DNA of 34,319 nucleotides from Bacteroidetes bacterium B1(2017) (GTDB lineage Bacteria > Bacteroidota > Bacteroidia > UKL13-3): assembly GCA_002256395.1 (NCBI GenBank), contig NKJG01000017.1, positions 1,984 to 36,302 of the forward strand, read 5' to 3'. A program made the position numbers and the translations under genes. How positions within the stretch are numbered: position 1 is the first letter of the stretch; each line of letters opens with the position of its first letter. Shown here piece after piece: positions 9,361-18,175 of this stretch. The notes under the pieces are model-generated. The model was not told where the DNA came from, made no database searches, and was given only the letters and a program-made list of their open reading frames with translations.

Positions 9361-10836
9361 TCAATAACATTTAGATTTTGAGCTACCGTCGCTACAACAA
9401 CGTTTGAACACTTTGCCAAGTTTTTTATACTCTGACTTTGAAAGTGTGCGATAAATTCTACCATAATCACCAATCATAGTTTCTTGTTTGGTAAAGTTAT
9501 TGGTCAATTTCATATCAGCATTTAAAGACTCGTTTGGATTTACATTACCAGTATCACAAACTTCCAAAATATGGCTTAGTTTGCTATTGCCTTTTAATGC
9601 ATATTGCAATGAAGACTTTGCAGGAACATTATATGAACCCAAACACAAATATTTATTTGCAGTCTCTCCTTTTTGTAATTTGCCAGTTTTTGTATACATA
9701 CCAATAATAGTAACTTCGTTCGTAGAAGTTTTTGAAGAAATATCTTCTGTTACCGCATTACCAGCTATATTCAAAGTTTGTTTTACACAGTTTTGACCAT
9801 CTCCAGCAGCAGACAATACCGTGGCTGGGGAAGCTACAGATGCTGTATTTACTTTATTGGCTGTCATAGTTTTATTTTCAGGGGATGAAGCCACATCTGT
9901 TGGACAAGCCTTGTACACCTTTTTCAATGCCTTGAATTGCTTGTTGTTAATTACCATTGTCATTTTTCCGTCTTCGCCGATGCTGACGTCAGAACTTCCC
10001 AAATTATAGTTTAACAAAAGAGGCATATTAATATTAGCAGTAGCAGGTACACCATTACCATAATCACAAACTTGAACGACCTTCGAATAATTAACTTCTC
10101 CAGAGGCAGTCATTTCGTAAGTCAGTCTTACAGGGACTGTAAAGTCTCCTAGACAAAGGCTTTTGCCATTGTATGAAGCAACCACAGGTAGATTTTTCGT
10201 AGTATTCAAAACATCAGTGGCTTGGATTTTCCCATTACCCGAGAAATTTATGGTTTGAGTAGCACAAACTACTTTCGGTTTGTTTTTGAAAGCTAAAGCA
10301 GCAGCCTCAGCTTGAGCAGCTTCTCTTGGAGATGGGTCATAAAATGCATTTCCACATTTTTTCATAATGTAAGCATAACAAGATCCATCTTTTGACGCGA
10401 TTCTGAATGTCTCAAATTCTCTTCCAAGAATTGACCATTTGTATTTGTGACCTCTAGCATAAGCACCCATCCAACCAATTTTACCTTTTGGCAAAAATTC
10501 TGGAGTGATTTTAGAAGGTCCAAATTCTGGATCTAACAAACCTGTGTAACCCAAGGCACGAAGATAATTATCTATCTCAGACTTACTGTCGTGAGCGTTT
10601 TTCTTGTGGACTGTTTTTAAATGGTTGTAAGCTGCTTGGGCAGTATGTTTCGGAATCTCGCCAAACTGTGGGCTTGTCCCCAGTCTATTCAAAACTACAG
10701 GTTTATCAGTGGAAGAGTTTCCAAACACAGCATGAAGGTCTGCACTACAAGGGGTTTGAGAAAAACTTTGGAATGAGATACCTAACGCTAAAAGTATCGC
10801 AACATTCAGTACGATAAAATTTAATCTCTTTTTCAT
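9361..10836 (-). CDS. Secreted protein of unknown function with a duplicated four-cysteine domain
   Basis: I do not recognise this family. From the ATG at 10836 it is 491 aa, beginning MKKRLNFIVLNVAILLALGI, a clear signal peptide ending near FSQ (residue 27); the frame extends 26 residues upstream, but that would bury the signal peptide. Residues 30-185 form a non-repetitive region ending in an Ala/Glu-rich helix. Two homologous units follow, about 191-311 and 350-481, each with Cys at matching places: start (C191/C350), LCLG (C228/C398), VCDxGN (C257/C427) and end (C311/C480). They share TxNxxGN, VPxxxxxxY and FKALKKVYK/YKKLGKVFK. Even cysteine numbers suggest disulfides in an exported protein. 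A Ser/Thr/Ala linker (312-349) joins the units. It is convergent with argH. Confidence 0.8.
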   Translation of the reverse strand: MKKRLNFIVLNVAILLALGISFQSFSQTPCSADLHAVFGNSSTDKPVVLNRLGTSPQFGEIPKHTAQAAYNHLKTVHKKNAHDSKSEIDNYLRALGYTGLLDPEFGPSKITPEFLPKGKIGWMGAYARGHKYKWSILGREFETFRIASKDGSCYAYIMKKCGNAFYDPSPREAAQAEAAALAFKNKPKVVCATQTINFSGNGKIQATDVLNTTKNLPVVASYNGKSLCLGDFTVPVRLTYEMTASGEVNYSKVVQVCDYGNGVPATANINMPLLLNYNLGSSDVSIGEDGKMTMVINNKQFKALKKVYKACPTDVASSPENKTMTANKVNTASVASPATVLSAAGDGQNCVKQTLNIAGNAVTEDISSKTSTNEVTIIGMYTKTGKLQKGETANKYLCLGSYNVPAKSSLQYALKGNSKLSHILEVCDTGNVNPNESLNADMKLTNNFTKQETMIGDYGRIYRTLSKSEYKKLGKVFKRCCSDGSSKSKCY

Positions 10837-11008
10837 TGTGAGAAATTTTATACAATTTTTAAATAATAAACAAAAAACCATGTAATAATAGGCAAACTGG
10901 ATGCCATTATACAATGCAAAGTAAATTTTTTTTGCCTTAGATTAAAAATATATCCATGGTTATTTTACAGAAACGTTCAAAATAATCGATTTTTTAATTT
11001 TTTGGGCA

Positions 11009-11016
11009 TAATTTTG
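11009..11016 (+). promoter_or_regulatory. Candidate -7 promoter element of the sugar kinase gene
   Basis: TAATTTTG matches TAnnTTTG exactly and lies 16 nt before the ATG at 11033, implying a leader of only about 10 nt. No TTG is seen at the -33 distance. Confidence 0.4.
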
Positions 11017-11032
11017 CACAAAAAAACATTAA

Positions 11033-11953
11033 ATGAGCTTATTAACTGTAGGATCAGTAGCATTCGACAAACTTGAAACACCTTTCGGCAAAACAGATAA
11101 AATTGTAGGAGGAGCAGCCACCTTTATTACACTTACAGCCTCTTATTTTACTAAAAATAACTATTTGGTTGGCATTGTGGGTGAAGATTTCCCACAAGAG
11201 ATGATTGAAACTTTCAATGAGCATGGTGTAGATACCGAGGGTTTAGTAATAGACCCTAACGGTAAGACTTTTTTCTGGCATGGAAAGTATCATGAGGACA
11301 TGAACAACCGCGATACTTTGGACACCCAATTGGGGGTTTTTGAGAATTGGGATCCACTTATCCCAGAAAAATATCAAGACACACAGTTTCTGATGTTGGG
11401 CAATATGGTTCCGGAAATTCAATACCAAACACTCAAAAAACTTAGGAACAGACCCAAGTTTGTAATGCTGGATACCATGAACCTTTGGATGGACATCATG
11501 ATGGATGACCTAAAAAAGGTTATTGCTGAAATTGATTGTTTGACCATAAATGACTCAGAAGCTAGACAACTTTCAGGAGATTACTCTTTGAAAAGAGCTG
11601 CCAAGTCCATCATGGCCATGGGACCGAAAACCTTAATCATCAAAAAAGGAGAACACGGAGCCTTATTATTTCAAGAAGATAGAATATTCTTTTGTCCAGC
11701 TTTGCCACTAGAAGAAGTATTTGACCCAACTGGTGCCGGAGATACTTTTGCAGGTGGTTTTATTGGATATTTGGCCAAAACCAATGATTTGAGCTTTGAA
11801 AACATGAAAAGAGCCATAATTTATGGCTCTGCCATGGCGTCATTCTGTGTAGAGAAATTTGGAACTGAAAGAATGCAGTACCTATCTGCGACAGAAATTA
11901 ATAATAGAGTTATGGAATTTGTGCAATTGGCGAGCTTCGAAATAATAAATTGA
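11033..11953 (+). CDS. PfkB/ribokinase-family carbohydrate kinase
   Basis: A 306-aa cytoplasmic kinase, normal for the family, expected to phosphorylate a sugar or nucleoside with ATP. The N-terminal strand MSLLTVGSVAFDKL and the substrate-side GGAATF segment (near residues 27-32) are typical; the C-terminal signature DPTGAGDTFAGGF is at 231-243 with catalytic base Asp237 in GAGD. Internal TINDSEARQLSG (middle of protein) corresponds to the ATP-side N-x-x-E motif. Homologues in Bacteroidota are often labelled sugar kinase or adenosine/ribokinase-like; I cannot assign the substrate. It stands alone, bounded by a near-leaderless promoter and a terminator at 11984-12012. Confidence 0.9.
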   Translation: MSLLTVGSVAFDKLETPFGKTDKIVGGAATFITLTASYFTKNNYLVGIVGEDFPQEMIETFNEHGVDTEGLVIDPNGKTFFWHGKYHEDMNNRDTLDTQLGVFENWDPLIPEKYQDTQFLMLGNMVPEIQYQTLKKLRNRPKFVMLDTMNLWMDIMMDDLKKVIAEIDCLTINDSEARQLSGDYSLKRAAKSIMAMGPKTLIIKKGEHGALLFQEDRIFFCPALPLEEVFDPTGAGDTFAGGFIGYLAKTNDLSFENMKRAIIYGSAMASFCVEKFGTERMQYLSATEINNRVMEFVQLASFEIIN

Positions 11954-11983
11954 TAATCTAGAAAAGATCCATAATATTTAAAG

Positions 11984-12012
11984 AGAGAGACTCAGACAGT
12001 CTCTCTTTTTTT
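11984..12012 (+). terminator. Intrinsic terminator of the sugar kinase gene
   Basis: Stem AGAGAGACT / AGTCTCTCT (9 bp, perfect) with loop CAGAC, followed directly by a run of T (12007-12012). It lies 30 nt after the stop codon. Confidence 0.9.
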
Positions 12013-12175
12013 ATGTTTTGTGCGTAATAAACCTTAACCTAATGTGGGGCAGAAACAACTTTTAAGCGGTAAAACACGAATCATTTTAGTTTAACTTTTC
12101 AATAATTATTTATTTATACAAATATTTAATTATAAAATCACAAAACTATGTAATGATTTTTTTTCTCCATTTTGT

Positions 12176-15100
12176 TTAGAAATTACCTGCTCTACGTTTT
12201 GTAAGTTTCAAGTCTTTAAGAAGAGAAGACTTAGGCTGCATAGTGAAGAAGAATCCACCTCCGCGGATATTGCTACCAGAAATTGGTGTCCAGTTCATAC
12301 TCATACTCCAGCAATGTAACTCTCTCACAATTCCAAAATTGGTTAGGGTCACTTGTTTAAATTCGAAATCCCAACCAGAATTATAGGTAAATTTAAATTT
12401 GGGCGTTAAACTAAAATCTCCATTTATGCTTATACTCTGTGTAACTCTGGCCTCCGAAAGTCCTTGCTTGTTATAGTTGAAGGCATAACTAATTCCCATG
12501 GTCCATGGAACACTGAAATCTACATATTCTAGGGGATTTGCTTGGACAATTTTAGACATAGCCTCCTTTGCTGGATCTTGTTTTCCGTTTATGGTAGTCT
12601 TAGCTGCTTCGCCTTTCTTAAAGGTTTTGGGAGAAAGGTTGGTATTCAGTGAAAAATTGAATGAACTCAAATAATTGGCTTTTACCACTCCATCTTCGGG
12701 TTTATAGTTCCATTTGAAAACAGGAATTCTAGCCCCCGCCAAGTTGGAAGTAACCAATTTGTCGGGCTCATAGGCATATGGATCTAACGAACCGTTGGCA
12801 TTTATACTGATCAGATTTTTAAACAATGAAGTACTGGTACCAATGCTGATATTTGACAAAGCAAATTCACCCAATTCTTTCTTCGCTAATAAGTTATAAC
12901 CTCCACCAATATTCAAGTTATCCAGTAGGGATATTTTCTCAAATACGTTTTCAGAAGTGTCCGAATTATTCTTGATTTTTGCTTCTAATTGATTGGTAAG
13001 ACTAAAACCTATATTTCCAGAAGCCGATCCTGAAGAACCTCCGCCATTGAGAAATCTTGGTAAAAATCTATATACATCATCCGACCGTATTTGAACTTTC
13101 GAGGCGTATTGTCCCTCACTGGTGGGTGTATAATTTAAGTTTATGGAAGGCACAATGGTATGTCTTATGGCTTGCACTTTACCTTTCCCGCTGAACCTGT
13201 ACATGCCATACATACGGGTATTTAAACTTGTACCAAAAGAATAGGTTTGGCCAAAACTCGGACGAGAAATGGTATCTACCACTACTACACCACCACTGTT
13301 TTGATTGAGTGTGACATTCAAATCCCCATTGGCTAAATACTCATTTTTGATAGAATCAGCAGCAGGGTTTACTCCAACGTTTACCACTTTCCCATTGCTT
13401 TTTGTAACAGTTTGTATGCCTGCAGTCGGATTTACAAATGTATAGTTCAACTCCTTAGTATAAATATCTCCTCTATAAGAAAGGCTTGGAGTAAGATTCA
13501 GATATTTTGCAATTTTGAGATTGGGCAACACTATCGGCACAGTGTAAGAAGTATTTATGACGTTGTTTTTCAAAATCTGGCCCCAATCGGTTAAAACTGG
13601 GCTCTCAAGTTTTGACAATTCTTTTTGATAAATAACTTTTAATTCTGTAGAAACATTTGGATCAGCCAACAAATTCCTAATCTCCTCTATTCTTCTTTGT
13701 TGGGTTGTAGATAATGGCTTGTTATCCACCCCAGCTATGTTGTAATCGGTATAAGAATTGGATCTATTTTGAAGAGCATTGGTAACAGAAACACCCCCAC
13801 TAACATCAAGCCCTACTCTGAAAGATTCATACCAACGACCAATCTGTTTTTTTTCTGGAATAAACGGATTAAACTGTTTAATACCAAAACTATAGCCCAA
13901 AGAAGACCTAAAAGAATTGGAAGATTGATCCACTCTAAACGAGCTATTGGTAGTTACAAATCTGCCAAAATTTCTCATGTAGTTTACTGTACCCCCAAAA
14001 TTATTCTTGGTAAGATTTTGAACATCGGCAGAGCTACGGTTATTTCTATTGAAGCCATTCGAAACAATATCCATGGAAGAAGAGAAACTTCTGTCAGACC
14101 GCAAACTTCTCGGAGCATGGGACCATCTGATATTAAACTGATTGGATTTTGTGGTGTCTAATCCTGTACTGCTATAGGCTATGTTACGATTAAACTGAAC
14201 ATTAAAATCACCATTGTATTTATATTTTTTAGAATAGGTGGTATTCAAACCAACCCCAAAACTTCCATAGGTGTAAATTTCGCCTTTCAGTGTAGAACTG
14301 AGGTATTCATTAAAGGCATGATAGTATCCAAAATCTTTGAAGTACAAACCCCTATTGTCTCTCCGCTGCTCTCCATAAGAACCCATTATAAATCCTGAAG
14401 TGCCTATTTCTTGTTTTTTGGGTATTGGAAAAAAACCAAAAGGAAGGCCAATAGGCAAAGGAATATCCGCAAGTACGAAATTAAAAGGCCCTGAAATCAA
14501 AGATTTTTTATTGACCAGTTTAATTTTTTTAGCTGCAATATGAAAATGTGGCTCAGCCAAATCACAAGTGGTGTACTTGGCTTTGGAAAGATACATATTG
14601 TCTTCTGCATCTTTTTTAACCAATTGCCCTTGTACAAAACCATCTCCTTGCACGGTAACAATTTTACTAACTAAGGCCTTTTTAGATTTAAAATTATATC
14701 TAATAGTATCCGAATTAAACGTTTCTCCACCATCTGTAAAAACAGGTTTACCTTTGACTGGAGGCCCAGATTTTTTGGTGGTGTCTGGCATCCCGTGGGC
14801 ATAAACCTCGCTTCTGCCCCAATCAAGCATGATGTAATCAGCTTTGAGTTCAATTTCTCCATAAACTACTTGAGCATTTCCGTACAAATGATAACGTTGC
14901 GTTTCAATGTCGAGAATGGTTGAGTCAGAAGAAAAAGTTTCTACAGTAGTTTCCAACTGATTTTCTAAGCTTTTTAAAGAATCTGGAATAACTAAAGAAA
15001 GTGAATCTCTGACGATTTTATTCTTTTTTGCAGCTGATTTTGAAGGCTGACGACTATTATTAGCATTCTGAGTATTTTGGTTTTTAGGAAATTGACTTTG

Positions 15101-15226
15101 TGTACTTGTTGGACTCCCAAAAGTTCTGCCTCCACCTCCGCCTATTGCGGGCAAAGTGGGCCTTTGAGCAACAACATTGAATGCCCAAAAACAAAAAAAA
15201 CAAATCAAATAAAGTCTTAAATTCAA
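12176..15226 (-). CDS. lptD: LPS-assembly outer-membrane protein LptD (Bacteroidota type)
   Basis: A 1016-aa outer-membrane protein that would insert lipopolysaccharide into the outer leaflet with LptE. It has a short signal peptide (LYLICFFCFWAFNVVAQ), a Gly/Ser/Asn/Gln-rich low-complexity stretch (about 22-70), an OstA-like periplasmic domain (about 100-250, with LYGNAQVVYGEIELKADYIM and TTCDLAEPHFHIAAKKIK), then a long beta-barrel to the C-terminus ending TKRRAGNF. LptD is known to be essential in many Gram-negative bacteria. The start is TTG at 15226: an in-frame TAG lies five codons upstream and no ATG occurs before the mature domain, so a non-ATG start is required for a signal peptide. 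It is divergent from the amidase and MCE genes, a neighbourhood common in Bacteroidota. Confidence 0.88.
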   Translation of the reverse strand: MNLRLYLICFFCFWAFNVVAQRPTLPAIGGGGGRTFGSPTSTQSQFPKNQNTQNANNSRQPSKSAAKKNKIVRDSLSLVIPDSLKSLENQLETTVETFSSDSTILDIETQRYHLYGNAQVVYGEIELKADYIMLDWGRSEVYAHGMPDTTKKSGPPVKGKPVFTDGGETFNSDTIRYNFKSKKALVSKIVTVQGDGFVQGQLVKKDAEDNMYLSKAKYTTCDLAEPHFHIAAKKIKLVNKKSLISGPFNFVLADIPLPIGLPFGFFPIPKKQEIGTSGFIMGSYGEQRRDNRGLYFKDFGYYHAFNEYLSSTLKGEIYTYGSFGVGLNTTYSKKYKYNGDFNVQFNRNIAYSSTGLDTTKSNQFNIRWSHAPRSLRSDRSFSSSMDIVSNGFNRNNRSSADVQNLTKNNFGGTVNYMRNFGRFVTTNSSFRVDQSSNSFRSSLGYSFGIKQFNPFIPEKKQIGRWYESFRVGLDVSGGVSVTNALQNRSNSYTDYNIAGVDNKPLSTTQQRRIEEIRNLLADPNVSTELKVIYQKELSKLESPVLTDWGQILKNNVINTSYTVPIVLPNLKIAKYLNLTPSLSYRGDIYTKELNYTFVNPTAGIQTVTKSNGKVVNVGVNPAADSIKNEYLANGDLNVTLNQNSGGVVVVDTISRPSFGQTYSFGTSLNTRMYGMYRFSGKGKVQAIRHTIVPSINLNYTPTSEGQYASKVQIRSDDVYRFLPRFLNGGGSSGSASGNIGFSLTNQLEAKIKNNSDTSENVFEKISLLDNLNIGGGYNLLAKKELGEFALSNISIGTSTSLFKNLISINANGSLDPYAYEPDKLVTSNLAGARIPVFKWNYKPEDGVVKANYLSSFNFSLNTNLSPKTFKKGEAAKTTINGKQDPAKEAMSKIVQANPLEYVDFSVPWTMGISYAFNYNKQGLSEARVTQSISINGDFSLTPKFKFTYNSGWDFEFKQVTLTNFGIVRELHCWSMSMNWTPISGSNIRGGGFFFTMQPKSSLLKDLKLTKRRAGNF

Positions 15227-15337
15227 AATATTTCGATTTTTCTAATTGATTTTCAAATAAAATCGGGCAGTAACTTGGCCAATTGCGATAGAAAATTGTA
15301 CAATATTTATATTTTTTTTATGTTCTAACAAAAACAC

Positions 15338-15359
15338 TAATTTTGTGATGGCAAAATTA
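15338..15359. promoter_or_regulatory. Face-to-face -7 elements between lptD and the amidase gene
   Basis: TAATTTTG (15338-15345, plus) and its exact reverse complement CAAAATTA (15352-15359, i.e. TAATTTTG on minus) are separated by 6 nt. Both match TAnnTTTG. The plus copy would give a leader of about 77 nt for the amidase gene and the minus copy about 120 nt for lptD. The pair also forms an 8-bp inverted repeat that could be an operator. Confidence 0.45.
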
Positions 15360-15428
15360 AGTAGAAAGTGTATCTAAAAACGATTATATCTTAATAAAAA
15401 GATATAGATTTTAATGTTTTCCTGAAAA

Positions 15429-16211
15429 ATGAAGTTAATAAATCTTAAAATTGCTCTAGTGTGGCTGTTTACCTCGGCTATATTCTTGGGCTTTACCTCT
15501 AGAAATAGTTTTTACATAAAAGGACTAAAAACTGTTGTGCTAGATGCTGGCCATGGCGGAAAAGACCCTGGCACGGGTAACGGTAAGGAAAAAAAATATG
15601 CATTGGATATCACACTTAAATTGGGCGAAAAAATAGAGGAGAATTTCCCTAATGTGAGAGTGATCTACACAAGAGATAAGGATATTTTTGTGCCGCTACA
15701 TGAAAGAGCCGCCATAGCCAACAAGAGCAAAGCCGACTTGTTTATCTCTATACATTGCAACGCTAACCCACACTCCAAAAGCCTCAGAGGTACTGAGACT
15801 TATGTAATGGGGCTTCACAAAACCCAGGAGAACTTAGACTTGGCAAAAAATGAAAATAATGTAATTCTTTACGAAGAAAACTACAAAAAATCATATAAAG
15901 GCTATAACCCAGCTTCTCCTTTGGCACACATTATGCTTGCTAATTATCAGAATGCATTCATGAATCAAAGTTTGGAATTTGCAGCCAAAGTTGAAAAAAA
16001 CATGAGCAAAGTAGGTCATAGAAGCAGAGGTGTAAAACAGGCTGGATTTATTGTTATCTGGGAAACTACCATGCCCAGCGTATTGGTTGAAACGGGATAC
16101 CTTACAAACAGCGAAGATTCGAACTTATTGGCCAGTTCGAGTGGCAGAGAAAAAGTAGCCTTAGCGATTTTTAGGGCATTTGAGGAGTATAAAAATCAAA
16201 TTGAAAAATAA
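15429..16211 (+). CDS. N-acetylmuramoyl-L-alanine amidase (Amidase_3), exported
   Basis: A zinc amidase that cuts the bond between N-acetylmuramic acid and L-alanine in peptidoglycan, acting in the periplasm. It is 260 aa, with an N-terminal hydrophobic signal or anchor (residues 6-24). The zinc ligands of the family are visible: His42 in LDAGHGGKDPG, Glu54, and His109 in FISIHCNA; the catalytic Glu221 sits in PSVLVETGYLTN. There are no extra AMIN, SPOR or LysM domains, so it is the compact form. The MCE gene follows 51 nt downstream on the same strand, and lptD is divergent, giving an envelope-biogenesis cluster. Confidence 0.93.
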   Translation: MKLINLKIALVWLFTSAIFLGFTSRNSFYIKGLKTVVLDAGHGGKDPGTGNGKEKKYALDITLKLGEKIEENFPNVRVIYTRDKDIFVPLHERAAIANKSKADLFISIHCNANPHSKSLRGTETYVMGLHKTQENLDLAKNENNVILYEENYKKSYKGYNPASPLAHIMLANYQNAFMNQSLEFAAKVEKNMSKVGHRSRGVKQAGFIVIWETTMPSVLVETGYLTNSEDSNLLASSSGREKVALAIFRAFEEYKNQIEK

Positions 16212-16262
16212 TAATTTGTAAATTGCGAGCCAAATAGGTTCTGGAAAGAAAATAAAATAGAA

Positions 16263-17204
16263 ATGAATTTTAAAAGAGAAGCTAAAGTTGGATTGTTGGG
16301 TCTTATTGGAATCGTAATACTATATTTTGGGTTTAGCTACCTCAAAGGTTCTGATCTCTTTTCTACGACACAAACTTACAAAGTTTATTATAAAGACGTA
16401 TTGGGCTTGGAAGTCTCCAATCCAATCACCTTTAGTGGTGTGGTAGTAGGTAGAGTGCTGGGCATGAAACCCGATTATGATAAAGACAGAGTTGAAGTAA
16501 CTTTAGCAATAAAAAAAGAAGTGAAATTAACCAATAATACCAGCGTATTGTTGGCAGATGATGGATTGATTGGAGGTAAATTATTAAAACTAAAAATTCA
16601 GCCCGGCGATAATGCAAAAGATGGTCAAGAGTTCAAAGGAGAAATAGAATCAGGATTGATGCAAATGATGCAAAGTAAACTTGATCCAACTTTGAAAAAC
16701 GTTAACTCCCTGACAGTTACACTTACCAAAGTAGTTGGCGAATTTGCTCAAACTGGACAAGCTTTAAAAGTCCTTTTGGCCAGTGCAACAACTTCTACAG
16801 CTGGTGTTAATGGCATCATTGCCAATAACTCTAAGAATCTTTCCGCCATTACAGGCAATGCTGCAGTGCTAACTCAAAATCTCAATACACTAACCAAAAG
16901 TTTGGATGCCCAATTAAAGCCCATTTTGGAGAAAACTGGAACTTTCACGGATTCACTTAGTCAAGTTAAATTAGGTTCGACTGTCAACAGCTTAAATGCT
17001 ACTATTAAAGATCTACAAGGCGTTGTGAATGGCATAAATGAGGGTAAAGGAACCCTTGGCAAATTGGCTGGAAATGACTCTCTATATGTAAATTTAGACA
17101 AAACAGCCGCATCGTTGAACATGCTTTTGTCGGACATGAAGAGCAACCCGCGTAGATACGTTCACTTCTCGTTATTTGGCGGAAAAGACAAATCTAAAAA
17201 GTAA
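16263..17204 (+). CDS. MCE/MlaD-family lipid transport protein
   Basis: A 313-aa inner-membrane-anchored periplasmic protein: cytoplasmic MNFKREAKVG, one transmembrane helix (about 10-25), an MCE domain (about 38-118, with TYKVYYKDVLGLEVSNPITFSGVVVGRV and a DDGLIGGKLLKL segment), then a long Asn/Thr/Ser/Leu-rich helical region (about 130-285) expected to build a tube-like barrel. MCE proteins shuttle phospholipids between the two membranes with an MlaE/MlaF ABC transporter; no mlaE or mlaF is in this window. It lies 51 nt after the amidase gene, probably one operon. Its stop is separated from the convergent TraB-family gene by one base, with no terminator between. Confidence 0.9.
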   Translation: MNFKREAKVGLLGLIGIVILYFGFSYLKGSDLFSTTQTYKVYYKDVLGLEVSNPITFSGVVVGRVLGMKPDYDKDRVEVTLAIKKEVKLTNNTSVLLADDGLIGGKLLKLKIQPGDNAKDGQEFKGEIESGLMQMMQSKLDPTLKNVNSLTVTLTKVVGEFAQTGQALKVLLASATTSTAGVNGIIANNSKNLSAITGNAAVLTQNLNTLTKSLDAQLKPILEKTGTFTDSLSQVKLGSTVNSLNATIKDLQGVVNGINEGKGTLGKLAGNDSLYVNLDKTAASLNMLLSDMKSNPRRYVHFSLFGGKDKSKK

Positions 17205-17205
17205 A

Positions 17206-18048
17206 TCATTCGATTACTTTCAGTGTATATCCTTCATTTTTAAGTAATTGCAATACACCTTTTTCTCCTCCAAGATGGCCTGCTCCTACTGCAATAAAGG
17301 TTGATTTATCAGAAACCAGTTTCTTAATTTCAGGAATCCAAGCCAAATTGCGTTTGTGCAACATTTCGTTTTCAAAATCCGCCATCATGCCCTTTTCTGC
17401 ATCGATGGATTTCAATAAAATCTCCAGATCTCTTTTTTTGTAAGCCTCAGCCATTTCATTAAATTCCCGAATTGATTTCGCTTTATCAGCTAGCGTTTCA
17501 AGTAAATAATCGGCTTGAAGCTGATACCTCATTTTGTCCATCAATCCCATTTGAAAATCAAGCGTTTCTAATCCTACGACTTTCTTACCTTTGCCTATTT
17601 TCATGATTTCGTTTTCGAGCATCAGGGTTTTGCAAGGCAATAATTTGGTCAAAATCAATGAATATATCAAAAATGGCTTGGTCTTTTGAAACATCATTAG
17701 AGGCAAATTCAATGAATCTTTGAGGAATGATTTTAAAGAGTCATATCTGGTTTGTGGCATCAAATCACTCAAACTGGTGTCTCCTTTCATTTTCATTTTG
17801 CCCATCATTTTAAACGCTATCGTTGGATCATCAAGATCCATTTCCATGGCCAAAACTTCCGAAGATTTTATCTTAGAAATCATCTCTTCACTCATTTCAA
17901 AATCACCCTCGCACAGCAAATGCATGGTGCCAAATAAGTAAGACGGCTTTTGAATATTATTACCCGAAATCTCAAACAAAAGGCCTTTTTCTTGAGAAAA
18001 AGCAGTTTGACCAATTAAAAATAAGATAACTAAAATAAGGCGATGCAT
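17206..18048 (-). CDS. TraB/GumN-family exported protein
   Basis: A 280-aa protein with a signal peptide (MHRLILVILFLIGQTAFSQ). Family motifs are present: SYLFGTMHLL with GTMH at 40-43, VVGLETLDFQ in the middle, RN..W near 230-235, and VGAGHLGGEKGV at 254-265 with His258. The family is related to the metalloprotease TIKI, with paired GxxH motifs suggesting metal binding, but bacterial members have no settled function. It is convergent with the MCE gene (1-nt gap) and divergent from the S9 peptidase gene (127-bp gap). I am confident of the family, not of the activity. Confidence 0.87.
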   Translation of the reverse strand: MHRLILVILFLIGQTAFSQEKGLLFEISGNNIQKPSYLFGTMHLLCEGDFEMSEEMISKIKSSEVLAMEMDLDDPTIAFKMMGKMKMKGDTSLSDLMPQTRYDSLKSFLKDSLNLPLMMFQKTKPFLIYSLILTKLLPCKTLMLENEIMKIGKGKKVVGLETLDFQMGLMDKMRYQLQADYLLETLADKAKSIREFNEMAEAYKKRDLEILLKSIDAEKGMMADFENEMLHKRNLAWIPEIKKLVSDKSTFIAVGAGHLGGEKGVLQLLKNEGYTLKVIE

Positions 18049-18175
18049 ATAAAATCAGATAAAGTGTTATTCATTTAGCAGTCAAATAGAAACAATAAAA
18101 TCCAAAATCAATTCAATGCACTTGAAAAAGATAATAATTGCACTTATTTTTACCTAAACTTTAATCATCAAACGC

